From the NCBI GenBank assembly GCA_945862065.1, contig CAMAWT010000027.1, forward strand, positions 1 through 21,284: a stretch of 21,284 nt of DNA, in the 5' to 3' direction. Made by a program: the position numbers and the translations under genes. The notes under the pieces were generated by a model. That model did no database searches and was not told the DNA's origin. It saw only the letters and a program-made list of their open reading frames with translations. This DNA is from Flavobacterium psychrophilum. Its GTDB lineage: Bacteria; Bacteroidota; Bacteroidia; Flavobacteriales; Flavobacteriaceae. Each line of letters opens with the position of its first letter. Position 1 is the stretch's first letter. Below are positions 7,504-14,618 of this stretch, piece after piece.

Positions 7504-9048
7504 TTAATTGGGAAAAATAATGTGTTGATAGGCGCCCAAATCAATTCCTGGTGAAAGTCTTGCTGTGCCTATTAAATCCTTTGTGACTGTTGTGGTAATT
7601 CCGAAACCTTTTGCATTGGAATTGTTTCCAATATTAAGCTTGTTTGATTCAACGTTTAAAAAGTTAGGATTACCATTTTTGATGATGTTGGTGGCATCGT
7701 TTAAAAAATTATAATCGGCATTGGTTGACAACGAGTTGTTGGTATTGTTGCATTTTATTTGACAACGCGTAAAAATAGGTGCAGTCCACAAGGCAGTATT
7801 CGTGGCTTTTGAAATAGCCAATTCGTTTTGATTGGTGCCAAAAATAATGCAATTTGTAAAATTGGCTTTTACTAAATTAACAGGGATTTGAATATTATTT
7901 AAATCAGTGTAATAATTATTGATTACAACAGCCACTTGTTTTGAGCTTGGCCAATTGTTATTGAAGGTGCAATGCGTAAACTCATACGACCCACCAATAG
8001 TACAAGCCACCGCAGCTTGACCGCCAAAATTGACAACAATATTTTCTCCTTTTATGGTCGCCGTTTTGGCATAAATACCGAAGTTTGAAGAATTGTAAAT
8101 TTGGGTATTTTTTATGGAAATGACTTGACTCGGATTGTTGTTTTCAATTAATAAACCTATAACTGCATTTTTAATGGTTAAATGATTGATTTCGTGGTTT
8201 TTACTTCCGCTAGTAAGCCAAATTGTACCCCATTGCCCGGGAGTGTCAGAAAAACCGGGTTCAAGGCGATCACCCTCAAAAATGACTTCTTTTTCTAAGG
8301 CGTTTGTGGTAGAGGCTTCTCCAAGAACTTTTAGTGTGGCATTATTTCCTACAATAAGTCCGGACGCGTCATGAAAATGAATGCGAGCTCCTTTATTTAC
8401 AAGGAGTGTTTCTCCATTTGGCACGGCAGCATAACCATAAATAACATACGGTTTGGTGTTATTCCAAATATATTCATCACCGTTGGTTGGGTCGTTATGA
8501 TCCAAATAAAAGCCATAAACTTCTTCTTCGCCTATAGGTAGCGTTTCGGTGGTGCCATCACTGAATTTTTTGGGATATAAAAAGTACGCATCCTGAATCA
8601 ATGTAACCAAATCAACATCCTGAGGTGCCCCATTTAAATTATAAAAATCTATTTTGTCTGTGTATAGAAAATCCGTTGGATTAGCACTCGCCACATCACT
8701 CGTCACTTCAATGAAGATGAACAAACTATCTTTTGCTAAAAGCTCCACATTGCTAAAAATTTTGCCTTGTGCACCTGTGTCACCCGTTATGCCATCTACC
8801 ATTAAACGGTATTTGGACGCGACTCCTTTTCGCAATTGAATTTTTGGAATTACAATGTCATTTGAACTTCTATTGTACACTTTTAGTCGGTAGGTGCTCG
8901 AACCGATATTGCTAAAAACAGTATCTAAATATACGGTGTCTTTAGAAAATTCCAATCCGCCCGTATTTGGTTCAAACTCGAAATTTTTTCGGCAAGAAGT
9001 TACCGAAATGGATAGTGCAACTAAAAATAAAAAGAGTAATTTTTGCAT
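7504..9048 (-). CDS. Beta-helix-type surface or periplasmic lipoprotein
   Basis: This 514-residue protein has a lipoprotein signal peptide: a KLLFLFLVALSISV core followed by SVTSC with lipidated C19. After it comes an Ig-like beta region (about 30-135, beginning SKDTVYLDTVFSNIGSSTYR) that resembles domains found before carbohydrate- or surface-anchored modules. From about 180 onward it has short repeated beta-strand rungs rich in N, G, I and T (such as LTIKNAVIGLLIENN and GIYAKTATIKGENIVV). This pattern is typical of a right-handed parallel beta-helix. The C-terminus ARLSPGIDLGAYQ resembles the ending seen in choice-of-anchor Q proteins. I see no pectate lyase or other catalytic signature, so an enzymatic role is unproven. 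It ends 84 bp before purL. The cargo or binding partner is unknown. Confidence 0.75.
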   Translation of the reverse strand: MQKLLFLFLVALSISVTSCRKNFEFEPNTGGLEFSKDTVYLDTVFSNIGSSTYRLKVYNRSSNDIVIPKIQLRKGVASKYRLMVDGITGDTGAQGKIFSNVELLAKDSLFIFIEVTSDVASANPTDFLYTDKIDFYNLNGAPQDVDLVTLIQDAYFLYPKKFSDGTTETLPIGEEEVYGFYLDHNDPTNGDEYIWNNTKPYVIYGYAAVPNGETLLVNKGARIHFHDASGLIVGNNATLKVLGEASTTNALEKEVIFEGDRLEPGFSDTPGQWGTIWLTSGSKNHEINHLTIKNAVIGLLIENNNPSQVISIKNTQIYNSSNFGIYAKTATIKGENIVVNFGGQAAVACTIGGSYEFTHCTFNNNWPSSKQVAVVINNYYTDLNNIQIPVNLVKANFTNCIIFGTNQNELAISKATNTALWTAPIFTRCQIKCNNTNNSLSTNADYNFLNDATNIIKNGNPNFLNVESNKLNIGNNSNAKGFGITTTVTKDLIGTARLSPGIDLGAYQHIIFPN

Positions 9049-9222
9049 GAAATGAATCTATTTTTTGTAAAAATAAACAATAATTTAAAATATTATAAAA
9101 TTAAAATCTAATTCTAAACGAAAGTTTTTGTTTTGTATTGTAATTAAACGCGGATTTCATCGGTATCACTTATTTATTTGGTAAGATTTGAAATAAGTAA
9201 TTTTTCAATTTTACGCGGGTTT

Positions 9223-9345
9223 GTGTGAGGGATAGAAACCTTTTGTGTAGCGTCAGCGGAGCAAAAGATATAGCCGAAAGCCCGACGGAATATATACAAG
9301 CCCTGAGCGGCACGATTGTTTGGGCTTGTTTATTTGCCGGCACAC
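9223..9345. repeat. Hairpin-rich dispersed intergenic element
   Basis: This fills much of the 366-bp gap between two divergent genes. GTGTG (9223-9227) pairs with CACAC (9341-9345) as an outer stem. Inside it are CTTTTG/CAAAAG (9240-9245/9262-9267) and ACAAGCCC/GGGCTTGT (9296-9303/9322-9329). The text GATATAGCCGAAAGCCCGACGG parallels GATAAAGGCGAAAGCGGGAC in the element at 684-780, so the two may be related. I recall similar GTGTGAGGGAT...CCGGCACAC repeats in flavobacterial intergenic regions, but ran no search. The rest of 9049-9414 is AT-rich and I see no gene in it. Confidence 0.65.
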
Positions 9346-9414
9346 CCTAATTTAAATCGGGATTTGTGTATTAAAATTTATGAAAAACTACTATTTTTAC
9401 AAAAAAATTGAGTT

Positions 9415-9843
9415 ATGTCATTTGATAAAGAAAAAGTGCTTCAATTGTGCCAAGATTGGTGTAAAAATACCTTGATGGAAACGTTGGAAATTGAATATAT
9501 TGATGCTGGAGATGGGTTTTTGGTTGCTAAAATGCCTGTAAATTCAAGGGTTCATCAGCCAATGGGATTGTTGCATGGCGGTGCTACGGTTGCGTTGGCA
9601 GAAAGTGTGGGAAGTGCGGCATCGATTATGTTTATAAACCCAGAAAAGCAGGAGGTTCGAGGCATTGAAATTTCGGCTAATCATTTGAAAAGCAAGCGTG
9701 AAGGAGTTGTTTTTGCTACGGCGAGAATCGTTCATAAAGGTGGAAGCATTCATCTTTGGGAAATTCGGATTGTAGATGAAAAAGACCAATTGATTTCGCT
9801 TTGTAAGTTGACTACGATGATTTTACCACGCAAAATTAGATGA
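9415..9843 (+). CDS. menI: 1,4-dihydroxy-2-naphthoyl-CoA thioesterase (hotdog fold)
   Basis: This 142-residue hotdog-fold thioesterase should hydrolyse DHNA-CoA to 1,4-dihydroxy-2-naphthoate in menaquinone synthesis. The core GLLHGGATVALAESVGS (51-67) contains the H54-G-G motif and E63. It closely follows what I remember of E. coli MenI (YdiI), including the catalytic glutamate at residue 63, the NSR...QPMGLLHGGA lead-in, EISANH and the LTTMIL ending. The gene overlaps menF by four bases (ATGA), so the two should be translationally coupled. That partner supports menaquinone over the related PaaI and generic thioesterase roles. No Shine-Dalgarno sequence precedes the ATG. I see no exact TAnnTTTG promoter just upstream. 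Confidence 0.88.
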   Translation: MSFDKEKVLQLCQDWCKNTLMETLEIEYIDAGDGFLVAKMPVNSRVHQPMGLLHGGATVALAESVGSAASIMFINPEKQEVRGIEISANHLKSKREGVVFATARIVHKGGSIHLWEIRIVDEKDQLISLCKLTTMILPRKIR

Positions 9844-10895
9844 GTTCCATTTTAGAAAAAGCCCGGGGGCATTTTAAGGAGAATTTACCTTTTGTAATGT
9901 ATTGTAAACCAGGTGCTGAGGTAGTAATTGGATTGTTTCAAAAAAATGATTCATTGTATTTGCTTTCGGATGAATACAGTGGTTTTGCTTTTGTTTCGTT
10001 TGATAATGAAAAGCGATTCATAATTCCGGATTCATTTTCTGATATTTATTATGAAAAAACTTCTGGAATTGATTTGTATGTATTGATTGAAAATGATTCA
10101 AACTATTCTAATTCGGATAAAAATGAATTTGTGGAATTGGTTGAAAAAGCAGTAGTTGAAATTGAAAAAGGGACTTTTGAGAAAGTTGTTTTGTCTAGAA
10201 AAGAGGTTGTTGCAAGTTTAAATTTCGAGTTTGATGTTTTGTTTTCAAAGATATTAGTAACTTATCCTAGCGCCTTTAGATATGTTTTGTATCATCCTGA
10301 ACTTGGTTTTTGGATGGGTGCAACACCAGAAAAGTTAGTTAAAGTTGAAGGAGATTTACTAAGCACGGTTTCGTTGGCCGGAACCCAATTAAATAGGGAG
10401 GGTGCTGATATAATTTGGAACGAAAAAGAAAAACAAGAGCAACAAATAGTTACCGATTATATAGTTTCTAATTTGAAACCTTTTTCTGAACAAATTGATG
10501 TGGATGAACCCAAAACGGTGAAAGCTGGAAATCTAGTCCACATCAAATCGGATATAAAAGCACAAATTCAGATAGAAAATTTGGACAAAATAATAGAAGC
10601 ATTGCAACCAACTCCGGCTGTTTGTGGCTTTCCGAAGGAAGCAGCACTTCAATTTATTGTTGAAAATGAAGGATATGATCGTTCGTTTTATGCAGGTTTT
10701 TTGGGAGAATGGAAAAAAGATTTTAAGACATTTAAAGAAAATCGATTTGATTTGTATGTAAATTTGAGATGTTTGAGTTATGTAAATCAAGAGTTGCATG
10801 TGTATGTAGGATGCGGTATTACCAAGGAAAGCATCCCTGAAAAAGAGTATATTGAAACGGTAAACAAAGCCATGACAATGAAACGAATTGTATAA
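9840..10895 (+). CDS. menF: Isochorismate synthase
   Basis: This 351-residue chorismate-binding enzyme converts chorismate to isochorismate, the entry step to menaquinone. The conserved C-terminal domain shows FEKVVLSRKE, WMGATPEKLV, STVSLAGTQ, HIKSDIKAQI, LQPTPAVCGFPKEAA, SFYAGFLGEW and YVNLRCLSY. These carry the catalytic and Mg-binding residues of the MenF/EntC/PchA group. PTPAVCGFPKEAA is typical of isochorismate synthases rather than anthranilate or aminodeoxychorismate synthases. The N-terminal half is short and divergent, as is usual for this group in Bacteroidota. It overlaps menI by four bases, and bshB1 begins 11 bp after it. A siderophore role (EntC) is less likely because no siderophore genes are near. 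Confidence 0.92.
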   Translation: MSSILEKARGHFKENLPFVMYCKPGAEVVIGLFQKNDSLYLLSDEYSGFAFVSFDNEKRFIIPDSFSDIYYEKTSGIDLYVLIENDSNYSNSDKNEFVELVEKAVVEIEKGTFEKVVLSRKEVVASLNFEFDVLFSKILVTYPSAFRYVLYHPELGFWMGATPEKLVKVEGDLLSTVSLAGTQLNREGADIIWNEKEKQEQQIVTDYIVSNLKPFSEQIDVDEPKTVKAGNLVHIKSDIKAQIQIENLDKIIEALQPTPAVCGFPKEAALQFIVENEGYDRSFYAGFLGEWKKDFKTFKENRFDLYVNLRCLSYVNQELHVYVGCGITKESIPEKEYIETVNKAMTMKRIV

Positions 10896-10906
10896 AAAAT
10901 AGTTAT

Positions 10907-11623
10907 ATGAAATTAGATATATTAGCATTTGGAGCCCATCCAGACGATGTAGAGCTAGGCTGTAGCGGAACTTTGGCGAAAGAAATTTCGTTGGGCAAGA
11001 AAGTCGGAATTATTGATTTAACACGAGGCGAATTGGGGACAAGAGGTTCGGTAGAAATTAGAAATTCCGAAGCTGCAAATGCTGCCAACATATTGGGAAT
11101 TGCGGCAAGAGAAAACTTGGACATGAGAGATGGTTTTTTTCAAAATGATGAAACAAATCAGTTGAAAATCATCAAAATGATTCGAAAATACCAGCCGGAA
11201 ATCGTAATTTGTAATGCTATTCATGACCGTCACATTGATCACGGAAAAGGAAGTAAATTGGTTTCTGACGCTTGTTTTTTATCAGGATTACGTAGAATTG
11301 AAACAGCGATTAATGGTTTGAATCAAAACGCTTGGCGACCAAAAGTAGTTTATCATTACATTCAATGGGAAACCATTTCACCCGATTTTGTGGTAGATAT
11401 TTCTGGGTTTATGGATAAAAAAGAAGCGTCAATTTTAGCATATAGTTCACAATTTTACGATCCAAATTCCAACGAGCCTGAGTCGCCAATTACCTCAAAA
11501 AACTTTTTGGATAGCGTTAAATATCGTGCTCAAGACCTTGGTAGAATAGTGGGTGTTGCATATGCTGAAGGATTTACCGTTGAGAGATATGTGGCTGTCA
11601 ATAGTTTAGGAGATTTAATGTAA
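10907..11623 (+). CDS. bshB1: Bacillithiol biosynthesis deacetylase BshB1
   Basis: This 238-residue zinc-dependent LmbE/PIG-L family deacetylase removes the acetyl group from GlcNAc-malate in bacillithiol synthesis. The signature AHPDDVELGCSGTL begins at residue 10 and gives zinc ligands H11 and D14. HIDH (109-112) supplies the third ligand, H112. D13 is the expected general base. TRGELGTRG (39-47), SQFYDPNSNEPES and the ending VERYVAVNSLGDLM match the BshB1 subfamily rather than generic LmbE proteins. It starts 11 bp after menF and probably shares that transcript. Its pathway is unrelated to menaquinone apart from both serving redox metabolism. The other bsh genes are not in this window. tRNA-His follows with its own promoter, and no terminator separates them. 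Confidence 0.95.
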   Translation: MKLDILAFGAHPDDVELGCSGTLAKEISLGKKVGIIDLTRGELGTRGSVEIRNSEAANAANILGIAARENLDMRDGFFQNDETNQLKIIKMIRKYQPEIVICNAIHDRHIDHGKGSKLVSDACFLSGLRRIETAINGLNQNAWRPKVVYHYIQWETISPDFVVDISGFMDKKEASILAYSSQFYDPNSNEPESPITSKNFLDSVKYRAQDLGRIVGVAYAEGFTVERYVAVNSLGDLM

Positions 11624-11639
11624 ATTTTTCAACATTTCT

Positions 11640-11670
11640 TTGTAAAAATAAAACTTTTGCAATATATTTG
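11640..11670 (+). promoter_or_regulatory. tRNA-His promoter
   Basis: TTG (11640-11642), a 20-bp spacer, then TATATTTG (11663-11670), an exact match to TAnnTTTG. The bases just after it (CACTCGTTAAA) resemble those after the tRNA-Lys promoter. Transcription should start about 8 nt before the mature tRNA. Confidence 0.75.
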
Positions 11671-11684
11671 CACTCGTTAAAATG

Positions 11685-11758
11685 GTGGTTGTAGCTCAGC
11701 TGGTTAGAGCGCTGGTTTGTGGTGCCGGAAGTCGCCGGTTCGAACCCGGTCATCCACC
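11685..11758 (+). tRNA. tRNA-His (GTG anticodon)
   Basis: The cloverleaf has D arm GCTC...GAGC, anticodon stem CTGGT/GCCGG around loop TTGTGGT (anticodon GTG), and T arm GCCGG-TTCGAAC-CCGGT. The discriminator is C at 11758, and a G at 11684 can act as the extra G-1 expected of tRNA-His. The acceptor stem has one T-T mismatch at 5-68. The CCA end is not encoded. Confidence 0.95.
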
Positions 11759-11765
11759 CTTAAGT

Positions 11766-11795
11766 AAAGCCTTGAAGAAATTCAAGGCTTTTTTT
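11766..11795 (+). terminator. Terminator after tRNA-His
   Basis: AAGCCTTGAA (11767-11776) pairs with TTCAAGGCTT (11781-11790) across a GAAA loop, followed by T5. It ends the tRNA-His transcript and lies 7 bp beyond the stop of the converging lpxD-like gene, so it may serve both. Confidence 0.88.
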
Positions 11796-11801
11796 GTATA
11801 C

Positions 11802-12794
11802 TTATTTTGAAGTTGCCATTCTTTTTAAAATGGCCCATTGTTTCAAAGCAGTTCTAGCTTCTACAGCAGGATAACCAATCATGGTAGTTTTGGCAGGAAT
11901 ATCTGAAACCACTCCTGAACCCGCACCCACAATGGCTCCATCTCCAATAGTAACATGGTCTTTGATAGATGCGCTTCCGCCAATCATTACGCCATTTCCT
12001 AGAGTTACAGAACCTGCTAATCCGCTGTTTCCAGCCATAATGCAAAATCGTCCTAATTTACTATTGTGACCTATTTGTACAAGATTGTCAATTTTACATC
12101 CGTCACCCACAATAGTTGAGCTAAATTTACCTCTATCAACACACGAATTGGCTCCTATTTCTACATAATTTCCAATAATTACATTTCCAATTTGTGGCAC
12201 TTTTGCCAAACCTCTTTCTGGACAAGGTCTAAATCCGAAACCATCGGCACCAATAGTTGCATTTGGATGAATAATACAGTTTTTTCCAATATGACAACGC
12301 TCTCTTATTACAGCTCCCGACCAAATGGAGGTGTTTTTGCCAATAGTACAGTTGTCTAATATTGTTGCGTTTGGATATAAAATGACGCCATCTCCAATTT
12401 GAACATGTTCTCCAACGACAACTCCAGCTCCAATTTTGCAACCAATTCCGATGATAGCTGTAGGATGGATAGATGCGGTTGGATGTATTTCTTGATCAAA
12501 TTGTGGAAGAGGCGGTGCAAATAATTCCAAAATTTGAGACATAGCCAAATCGGCATTTTTTACTTTTATAAATGCTTTATTATCGCCTGGTAAAATGCTG
12601 ATATCTTCGTTTACAATGGCAATAGACGCATTAGAATGTTCCCAAAGTTTTTCATATTTTTTATTTCCAATAAATGTTATTTGGCTTGCTGTTGCTAATT
12701 CAATTTGTTCTGGAGCATTTATTAAATTAGTGGTATTACCAACGATTTCACCTTTGATAATATCATTTATTTGAATGAGGGTTACTTCTTTCAT
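11802..12794 (-). CDS. lpxD: UDP-3-O-acylglucosamine N-acyltransferase (LpxD type)
   Basis: This 330-residue left-handed beta-helix acyltransferase should transfer a hydroxyacyl chain from acyl carrier protein to UDP-3-O-acylglucosamine in lipid A synthesis. An N-terminal uridine-binding-like domain (about 1-100, with ATASQITFIGNKKYEKLW) precedes hexapeptide repeats of the form [IV]G-x4 (about 103-300). HPNATIGADGFGFRP (176-190) is a strong LpxD signature. IGHN (241-244) gives H243, the expected catalytic histidine. A short helical C-terminus ends in LKQWAILKRMATSK. Flavobacterial lpxD usually sits beside lpxC, fabZ and lpxA. Here it stands alone, so it may be a second paralogue. A terminator separates it from the upstream M28 gene. 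Confidence 0.88.
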   Translation of the reverse strand: MKEVTLIQINDIIKGEIVGNTTNLINAPEQIELATASQITFIGNKKYEKLWEHSNASIAIVNEDISILPGDNKAFIKVKNADLAMSQILELFAPPLPQFDQEIHPTASIHPTAIIGIGCKIGAGVVVGEHVQIGDGVILYPNATILDNCTIGKNTSIWSGAVIRERCHIGKNCIIHPNATIGADGFGFRPCPERGLAKVPQIGNVIIGNYVEIGANSCVDRGKFSSTIVGDGCKIDNLVQIGHNSKLGRFCIMAGNSGLAGSVTLGNGVMIGGSASIKDHVTIGDGAIVGAGSGVVSDIPAKTTMIGYPAVEARTALKQWAILKRMATSK

Positions 12795-12881
12795 GGTTAC
12801 ATAGTTGTGGTTAGTTTCTGTAAATTAACGACTAATTTTAAAATAAATTTATAATTGAATCACATATTTTAATAGTGGAAC

Positions 12882-12912
12882 AAAAAAAAGAGCTCAATTT
12901 CGAGCTCTTTTT
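12882..12912 (-). terminator. Terminator of the M28 peptidase gene
   Basis: AAAAAGAGCTC (12885-12895) pairs with GAGCTCTTTTT (12902-12912) around a 6-nt loop. On the minus strand it is followed by a run of T. It begins 4 bp past the peptidase stop codon. Confidence 0.88.
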
Positions 12913-12915
12913 CTT

Positions 12916-13944
12916 TTATTGTGCGTCTGACTTATCAACGATCAGTTTATCTTTTCTATTTGCAATTTCCCACGCTATTGCAAAGGCAAGTTTAGTTCTT
13001 TTTGTTAAAGCATCAAACTCAATTTTTTCTACTTCATCTGTTTCTTTATGATAATCATCATGAACACCATTAAATAGAAATACAGATGGAACGCCATTTT
13101 TCGCAAAATTATAATGATCCGAACGATAGTAGTAACGATTTTTGTCTTTTTTATCGTTAAATTTATAATCTAAATTGGTACCAATATATTTTGCATTAAC
13201 CTCTTCACATACATTATATAAATCAGTTGATAGATAGTTTGAACCGATTACATAAACATAATCATTGCTGTTTGTATGAAATTCATCACGTCTTCCAACC
13301 ATATCAATATTGACATCAGCTACAGTATTTGCTAATGGAAATAACGGATTCTCTGAGTAATATCTAGATCCATGCAAACCATGTTCTTCACCTGTTACGT
13401 GTAAAATTAGAATAGAACGCTTCGGTCCGTTCCCTTCATTTTTTGCTTGTTGAAATGCTTGAGCTATTTCCATTAAAGCTACGGTTCCGGATCCATCATC
13501 ATCGGCACCATTGAAGATTTTACCGTCTTCAATCCCAATATGATCATAATGAGCAGAAACAACCACAATTTCTTCTGGTTTTTCAGAGCCTTCAATAAAT
13601 GCCCAAATATTTTCAGAATCAGGCAAGCCTTCATTATATTTTTTATTTAAATAGGCTGCAGGAATCGGTTGAAAATAGTTTTTTGCTCCTTTTGGAAAGC
13701 TGATATTATTTTTTTCATAATGATTTATCATGTACTTTCCTGCAAGTTTTTGACCTTTACTTCCAGTATCACGACCTTCCATTTTGTCAGAAGCAATAAT
13801 TGTTAAATGCTCTGTTAACTCACTTTGTGTAATTGAACTGATGTATTTTGTTACATCTAAAGGTGCAGACGAAACTGTTTTTTTTGTTGTGCCACAACTT
13901 ATTAGTAGTAAACATAATGAAGTTGTAATGATTATTTTTTTCAT
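12916..13944 (-). CDS. M28 family metallopeptidase lipoprotein
   Basis: This 342-residue secreted zinc aminopeptidase-like protein has a lipoprotein signal (KKIIITTSLCLLLISC, lipidated C17). It therefore sits on a membrane facing the periplasm or outside. The co-catalytic two-zinc site of family M28 is complete: H132 with D134 in SAHYDH, bridging D148 in GADDDGSG, catalytic E186 with ligand E187 in TGEEHG, D214 in NIDMVGR, and H299 in DDYHKETD. After the signal, an N-terminal helical part (40-80) contains SDKMEGRDTGSKG, common in M28 lipoproteins of Bacteroidota. It probably trims peptides for nutrition. The exact specificity is not visible. It is followed by its own terminator. Confidence 0.92.
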   Translation of the reverse strand: MKKIIITTSLCLLLISCGTTKKTVSSAPLDVTKYISSITQSELTEHLTIIASDKMEGRDTGSKGQKLAGKYMINHYEKNNISFPKGAKNYFQPIPAAYLNKKYNEGLPDSENIWAFIEGSEKPEEIVVVSAHYDHIGIEDGKIFNGADDDGSGTVALMEIAQAFQQAKNEGNGPKRSILILHVTGEEHGLHGSRYYSENPLFPLANTVADVNIDMVGRRDEFHTNSNDYVYVIGSNYLSTDLYNVCEEVNAKYIGTNLDYKFNDKKDKNRYYYRSDHYNFAKNGVPSVFLFNGVHDDYHKETDEVEKIEFDALTKRTKLAFAIAWEIANRKDKLIVDKSDAQ

Positions 13945-13987
13945 ATTTTATAGAATGTTGATTTTATGATTTAATTCATATCAATGT

Positions 13988-13995
13988 CAAATCTA
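13988..13995 (-). promoter_or_regulatory. Probable -7 element of the M28 peptidase gene
   Basis: TAGATTTG on the minus strand is an exact TAnnTTTG match about 44 bp above the start codon. No TTG lies at the proper -33 distance, so support is partial. Confidence 0.4.
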
Positions 13996-14038
13996 TGAAA
14001 AAAAGCTAAATAATACATTTGTATTTTAAAATAATTTA

Positions 14039-14068
14039 TTGAAGGGTAATTTAAAATTATTACTTTTG
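14039..14068 (+). promoter_or_regulatory. Promoter of the DUF1801 gene
   Basis: TTG (14039-14041), a 19-bp spacer, then TACTTTTG (14061-14068) match the Bacteroidota consensus exactly. Transcription should begin about 20 nt before the ATG at 14094. Confidence 0.7.
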
Positions 14069-14093
14069 AATTTAAATAAAATAATCAATTATT

Positions 14094-14549
14094 ATGCAAT
14101 CAAAAGCTATTACGCCATCAGATTATTTGAAAGAATTACCAGAGGATAGACGTGAGATTATTCAAAAAATTCAAAAAGTAATTTTAGATAATATGCCAAT
14201 GGGTTTTAAAGAAGTCATGCAATATGGAATGCTTTGTTATGTGGTTCCGCATGAAATATATCCAAAAGGGTACCATTGTAAACCAACTGATCCATTACCA
14301 TTTTTCGCTTTGGCATCACAAAAAAATGCCATAAGTATTTACCACATGGGTTTGTATGCTGATAAAAATACTTACGATTGGTTTGTTTCAGAATATCCAA
14401 AACATTGTAAATCAAAACTTGATATGGGTAAAAGTTGTATTCGTTTTAAAAAAATGGACCAGATTCCATTTGAATTAATTGGCGAACTGATGACTAAATT
14501 TTCTGCGCAACAATGGATTGATTTGTATGAAAAGCTATACGTGAAGTAA
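14094..14549 (+). CDS. DUF1801 domain protein
   Basis: This 151-residue soluble protein is of the DUF1801 (YdhG-like) type. Characteristic features are the start SDYLKELPEDRREIIQKIQKVI, the central GFKEVMQYGMLCYVVPHEIYP, the FFALASQKNAISIYHMGLY strand region and the ending SCIRFKKMDQIPFELI. Relatives are small cytoplasmic proteins. One Bacillus member has been linked to iron handling, but no role can be assigned here. It has a strong promoter of its own, is monocistronic, and converges on the ABC1 kinase gene with a long imperfect hairpin between them. Confidence 0.85.
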   Translation: MQSKAITPSDYLKELPEDRREIIQKIQKVILDNMPMGFKEVMQYGMLCYVVPHEIYPKGYHCKPTDPLPFFALASQKNAISIYHMGLYADKNTYDWFVSEYPKHCKSKLDMGKSCIRFKKMDQIPFELIGELMTKFSAQQWIDLYEKLYVK

Positions 14550-14554
14550 TTAAT

Positions 14555-14615
14555 AATGGATAATTGATAATTGACAATTAAAAATTATCCATTATCAATT
14601 ATCCATTATCCATTA
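14555..14615. repeat. Long imperfect inverted repeat between convergent genes
   Basis: A 25-bp arm (14555-14579) pairs with 14583-14607 with two mismatches and a 3-nt AAA loop. Each arm is built from short words such as ATTATCC, ATTATCA and AATTATCC, and a further partial copy follows to about 14615. It sits between the stops of the DUF1801 and ABC1 kinase genes and lacks a T-run. It may stop transcription from both sides or simply be a repeat expansion. Confidence 0.75.
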
Positions 14616-14618
14616 AGT

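Noticed and set aside
9389..9399. A promoter -7 element for menI at TACTATTTTTA
   Set aside because: No exact TAnnTTTG match, and the nearest TTG (9364-9366) is 22-25 bp away, near or beyond the accepted limit.
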